From: Panacibacter microcysteis
Lineage (GTDB): Bacteria; Bacteroidota; Bacteroidia; Chitinophagales; Chitinophagaceae
Reading direction: 5' to 3'
Assembly (NCBI RefSeq): GCF_015831355.1
Contig: NZ_JADWYR010000001.1
Span: 62,001 to 126,000, forward strand
DNA length: 64,000 nucleotides
The notes under the pieces are model-generated. The model searched no databases and had not been told where the DNA came from. It saw only the letters and a list, made by a program, of their open reading frames with translations. Every line of letters starts with the position of its first letter. The first letter of the stretch is position 1. Made by a program: the position numbers and the translations under genes. This document shows, one piece after another, positions 62,149 to 64,000 of the stretch.

Positions 62149-64000
62149 GTGAAAAGAATTTTTTATTGTCTCGCCGTTTGCATGCCCTTATTGTGTAAAG
62201 CGCAATCTTACAATTCTTTGTTGATTGCAGATTCTTTGACAAAAAATGCGAATGTGGTATGCAGGTATAAAGAATTGCGCGTTGAAATTAAAGACCCGGG
62301 AAAGGCGCGAATATATCGGAAACATGCCTACACGATCTTAAATGAGGCGGGAGACCGTTACTCATTTTTCTATACGCATTATGACAAGTTCAATGATATC
62401 AATGACATTGATGGCTCGTTATTCGATGCCGCCGGTAAACAACTCAAAAACGTAAAAAAGAAAGATATAGAAGACCTCAGTGGTAATGATGACATAAGCC
62501 TGATGGTTGATACAAGGTATAAAGCGCATAGCTTTTATTATCGCAACTACCCTTACACCGTTGAATACGAAGAATCAAAAACAATTGACGGAGTATTCGA
62601 CCTGCCGGACTGGTATCCTCAACAAAGCAATACAATGAGTGTACAATACAGTAAGCTGGTAGTAGTAACACCTAAAAACCTGGACATAAGATTCAAACAA
62701 TTTAATTTCACAGGCAAGCCAATAATAACTGAAGAAAAGGATACTAAAGTATATACGTGGGAAATTAAAAACATACCAGCAAAAGTATCTGAGGTTTTAC
62801 AACCTGCATGGCGGGAAATTTTGCCAATGGTAATACTGGCACCAACAAGTTTTGAAATACAGGGGTATAAAGGCGAAATGTCTTCATGGGAAAACTTTGG
62901 CATGTTTATAAACAGCCTTTTGAAAGATAAAAGTGCACTGCCGGACCCGGTAAAGCAAAAAGTACATGCACTGACTGACGGCATAAATGATCCTAAAGAA
63001 AAGGTAAAAACGCTATACAATTTTTTGCAACAAAATACAAGGTATATCAGTGTACAGCTTGGTATTGGCGGCTGGCAACCTTTTGACGCTAACTATGTAT
63101 TTACAAAACGATACGGCGATTGTAAAGCATTATCAAACTATATGGTTGCACTTCTTAGAGAAGCTGGTATAAAAGCAAATTATGTACTAATTCGGGCGGG
63201 TGATGATGAAGACGATATTCTTACGGATTTTCCTTCTAACCAGTTTAACCATGCAACTGTTTGTGTGCCCATGGAAAAAGATACTATGTGGCTGGAATGC
63301 ACTAGCCAAACAGTCGCACCCGGGTACCAGGGAGATTTTACAGGGAACCGCCATGCATTATTGATCGATGAAAAAGGCGGACATATTGTACAAACCAAAT
63401 ACTATAAAGCAGAAGACAACCTTCAACTAAGAAATATAACTTCTGCTATTGATGAAACAGGAAAATTAACAGCTACTATAAAAACCTATTATACCTGCCT
63501 GCAGCAGGACGATTTGCATAATAAGATTAACTATTTATCGAGAGATAAAATTCTTGAATCGCTGAAAAAGGATATAGACCTGCCTGACTATGATATCGTA
63601 GATTTTAAGTACGAAGAAAAGAAACTGGAAAAAGCTGCGTTGAATGAAGACTTGAAGCTTGTTGCAAACAGCTACGCTTCTGTTTCGGGAAAGCGCATGT
63701 TTGTAATGCCAAACATTCTTAGTAAAAACAATTACAAACTAAAGACAGAAGAGCAGCGCCGCTACGAAATAGAATACACTTCATCGTTTACAGACAGAGA
63801 TACCATCTCCATAAAAATACCTGCCGGTTACAATATTGAATCAATGCCAAAGGATGTTAGCATCAACAACAAGTTTGGCAGCTACGAAATCCATTTCAAA
63901 TTTGAAGCAGACATGATTACCTGTACACGTAACTATACACGCAGTGAGGGTCGTTTTCCGGCTGCAGATTACGGTGAGCTCGTAAAATTTTACGACTATA
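62149..64000 (+). CDS. DUF3857/transglutaminase-like protein, 3' end outside the window
   Basis: Open frame from the GTG at 62149 to the window edge, at least 617 codons. The signal peptide ends at about residue 19 (PLLCKAQ). DUF3857 spans about 50-230. The transglutaminase core has YGDCKALSNYMVALLREAG with a catalytic Cys and, later, FNHATVCVP with His; the third position reads MWLECT, where Asp is usual. It is a paralogue of the preceding gene. It is probably a periplasmic protease- or transglutaminase-like protein; true activity unknown. Confidence 0.85.
   Translation, partial: MKRIFYCLAVCMPLLCKAQSYNSLLIADSLTKNANVVCRYKELRVEIKDPGKARIYRKHAYTILNEAGDRYSFFYTHYDKFNDINDIDGSLFDAAGKQLKNVKKKDIEDLSGNDDISLMVDTRYKAHSFYYRNYPYTVEYEESKTIDGVFDLPDWYPQQSNTMSVQYSKLVVVTPKNLDIRFKQFNFTGKPIITEEKDTKVYTWEIKNIPAKVSEVLQPAWREILPMVILAPTSFEIQGYKGEMSSWENFGMFINSLLKDKSALPDPVKQKVHALTDGINDPKEKVKTLYNFLQQNTRYISVQLGIGGWQPFDANYVFTKRYGDCKALSNYMVALLREAGIKANYVLIRAGDDEDDILTDFPSNQFNHATVCVPMEKDTMWLECTSQTVAPGYQGDFTGNRHALLIDEKGGHIVQTKYYKAEDNLQLRNITSAIDETGKLTATIKTYYTCLQQDDLHNKINYLSRDKILESLKKDIDLPDYDIVDFKYEEKKLEKAALNEDLKLVANSYASVSGKRMFVMPNILSKNNYKLKTEEQRRYEIEYTSSFTDRDTISIKIPAGYNIESMPKDVSINNKFGSYEIHFKFEADMITCTRNYTRSEGRFPAADYGELVKFYDY

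Noticed and set aside
1-64000. tRNA, rRNA, prophage, insertion sequence or replication origin
   Set aside because: Intergenic gaps were read and no cloverleaf, rRNA stretch, transposase, phage gene or DnaA-box cluster was seen.

Overview
The window looks like a chromosome segment of a member of Bacteroidota, most like family Chitinophagaceae. The evidence is the gliding genes gldE and gldD in their usual block with mutY and ssb, a fused DAHP synthase/chorismate mutase, several Bacteroidota-type promoters (TAnnTTTG near -7), frequent lipoproteins and DUF3857 proteins, and an ECF sigma factor coupled to a membrane protease. I saw no tRNA, rRNA, CRISPR array, prophage or transposase gene. The content is mostly core metabolism.

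Layout. 1-6 kb: hsp20, a P-type cation ATPase, PEP synthase. 6-9.6 kb: a TPR-AAA ATPase with a TPR-membrane partner, then deoC. 9.8-12.4 kb: a tight set of TIM-barrel isomerase, sulfotransferase-like gene (frameshifted) and class IV aminotransferase. 12.4-14.3 kb: HEAT-like protein, SGNH hydrolase, DUF952. 14.4-24.7 kb: aromatic amino acid cluster, all on the minus strand, read as pheA, aminotransferase, tyrA, a DEAD-box helicase, DAHP synthase/chorismate mutase, aroB, aroA, aroC. 24.9-27 kb: small lipoprotein divergent from an ECF sigma factor and a sigma-linked trypsin-like protease. 27-40 kb: nucleotidyltransferase, ACC-deaminase-like enzyme, lipB, gltD, gltB, ispE, bifunctional-nuclease family, PDZ protein. 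40-51 kb: comEC, purH, EamA transporter, deacetylase-like protein, lutB, DUF3109, gldD, gldE, ssb. 51-64 kb: mutY, HU, TPR protein, a 31-residue COX24-type protein, rng, an NDT/TIR-like TPR protein, a lipoprotein glycosidase candidate, queG and two DUF3857/transglutaminase-like proteins, the second cut by the window edge.

Two features stand out. First, the pheA-aminotransferase-tyrA operon has what looks like a complete ribosome-mediated attenuator: a promoter, a 28-residue leader peptide with a nine-residue run of only Phe and Tyr, mutually exclusive protector and antiterminator pairings, and a strong intrinsic terminator 20 bases before the pheA start. Second, a family of dispersed intergenic repeats (25 core copies, two related subfamilies, at 22 loci) lies mainly just after gene 3' ends. 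It looks like a REP-like or processing/terminator element.

Also notable: a divergent pair of matching ECF-type promoters around 25.1-25.25 kb, a single-base frameshift in the sulfotransferase-like gene, and a hairpin repeat inserted in frame in aroC. A DUF3857 protein has lost the transglutaminase Cys and His that its neighbour keeps.
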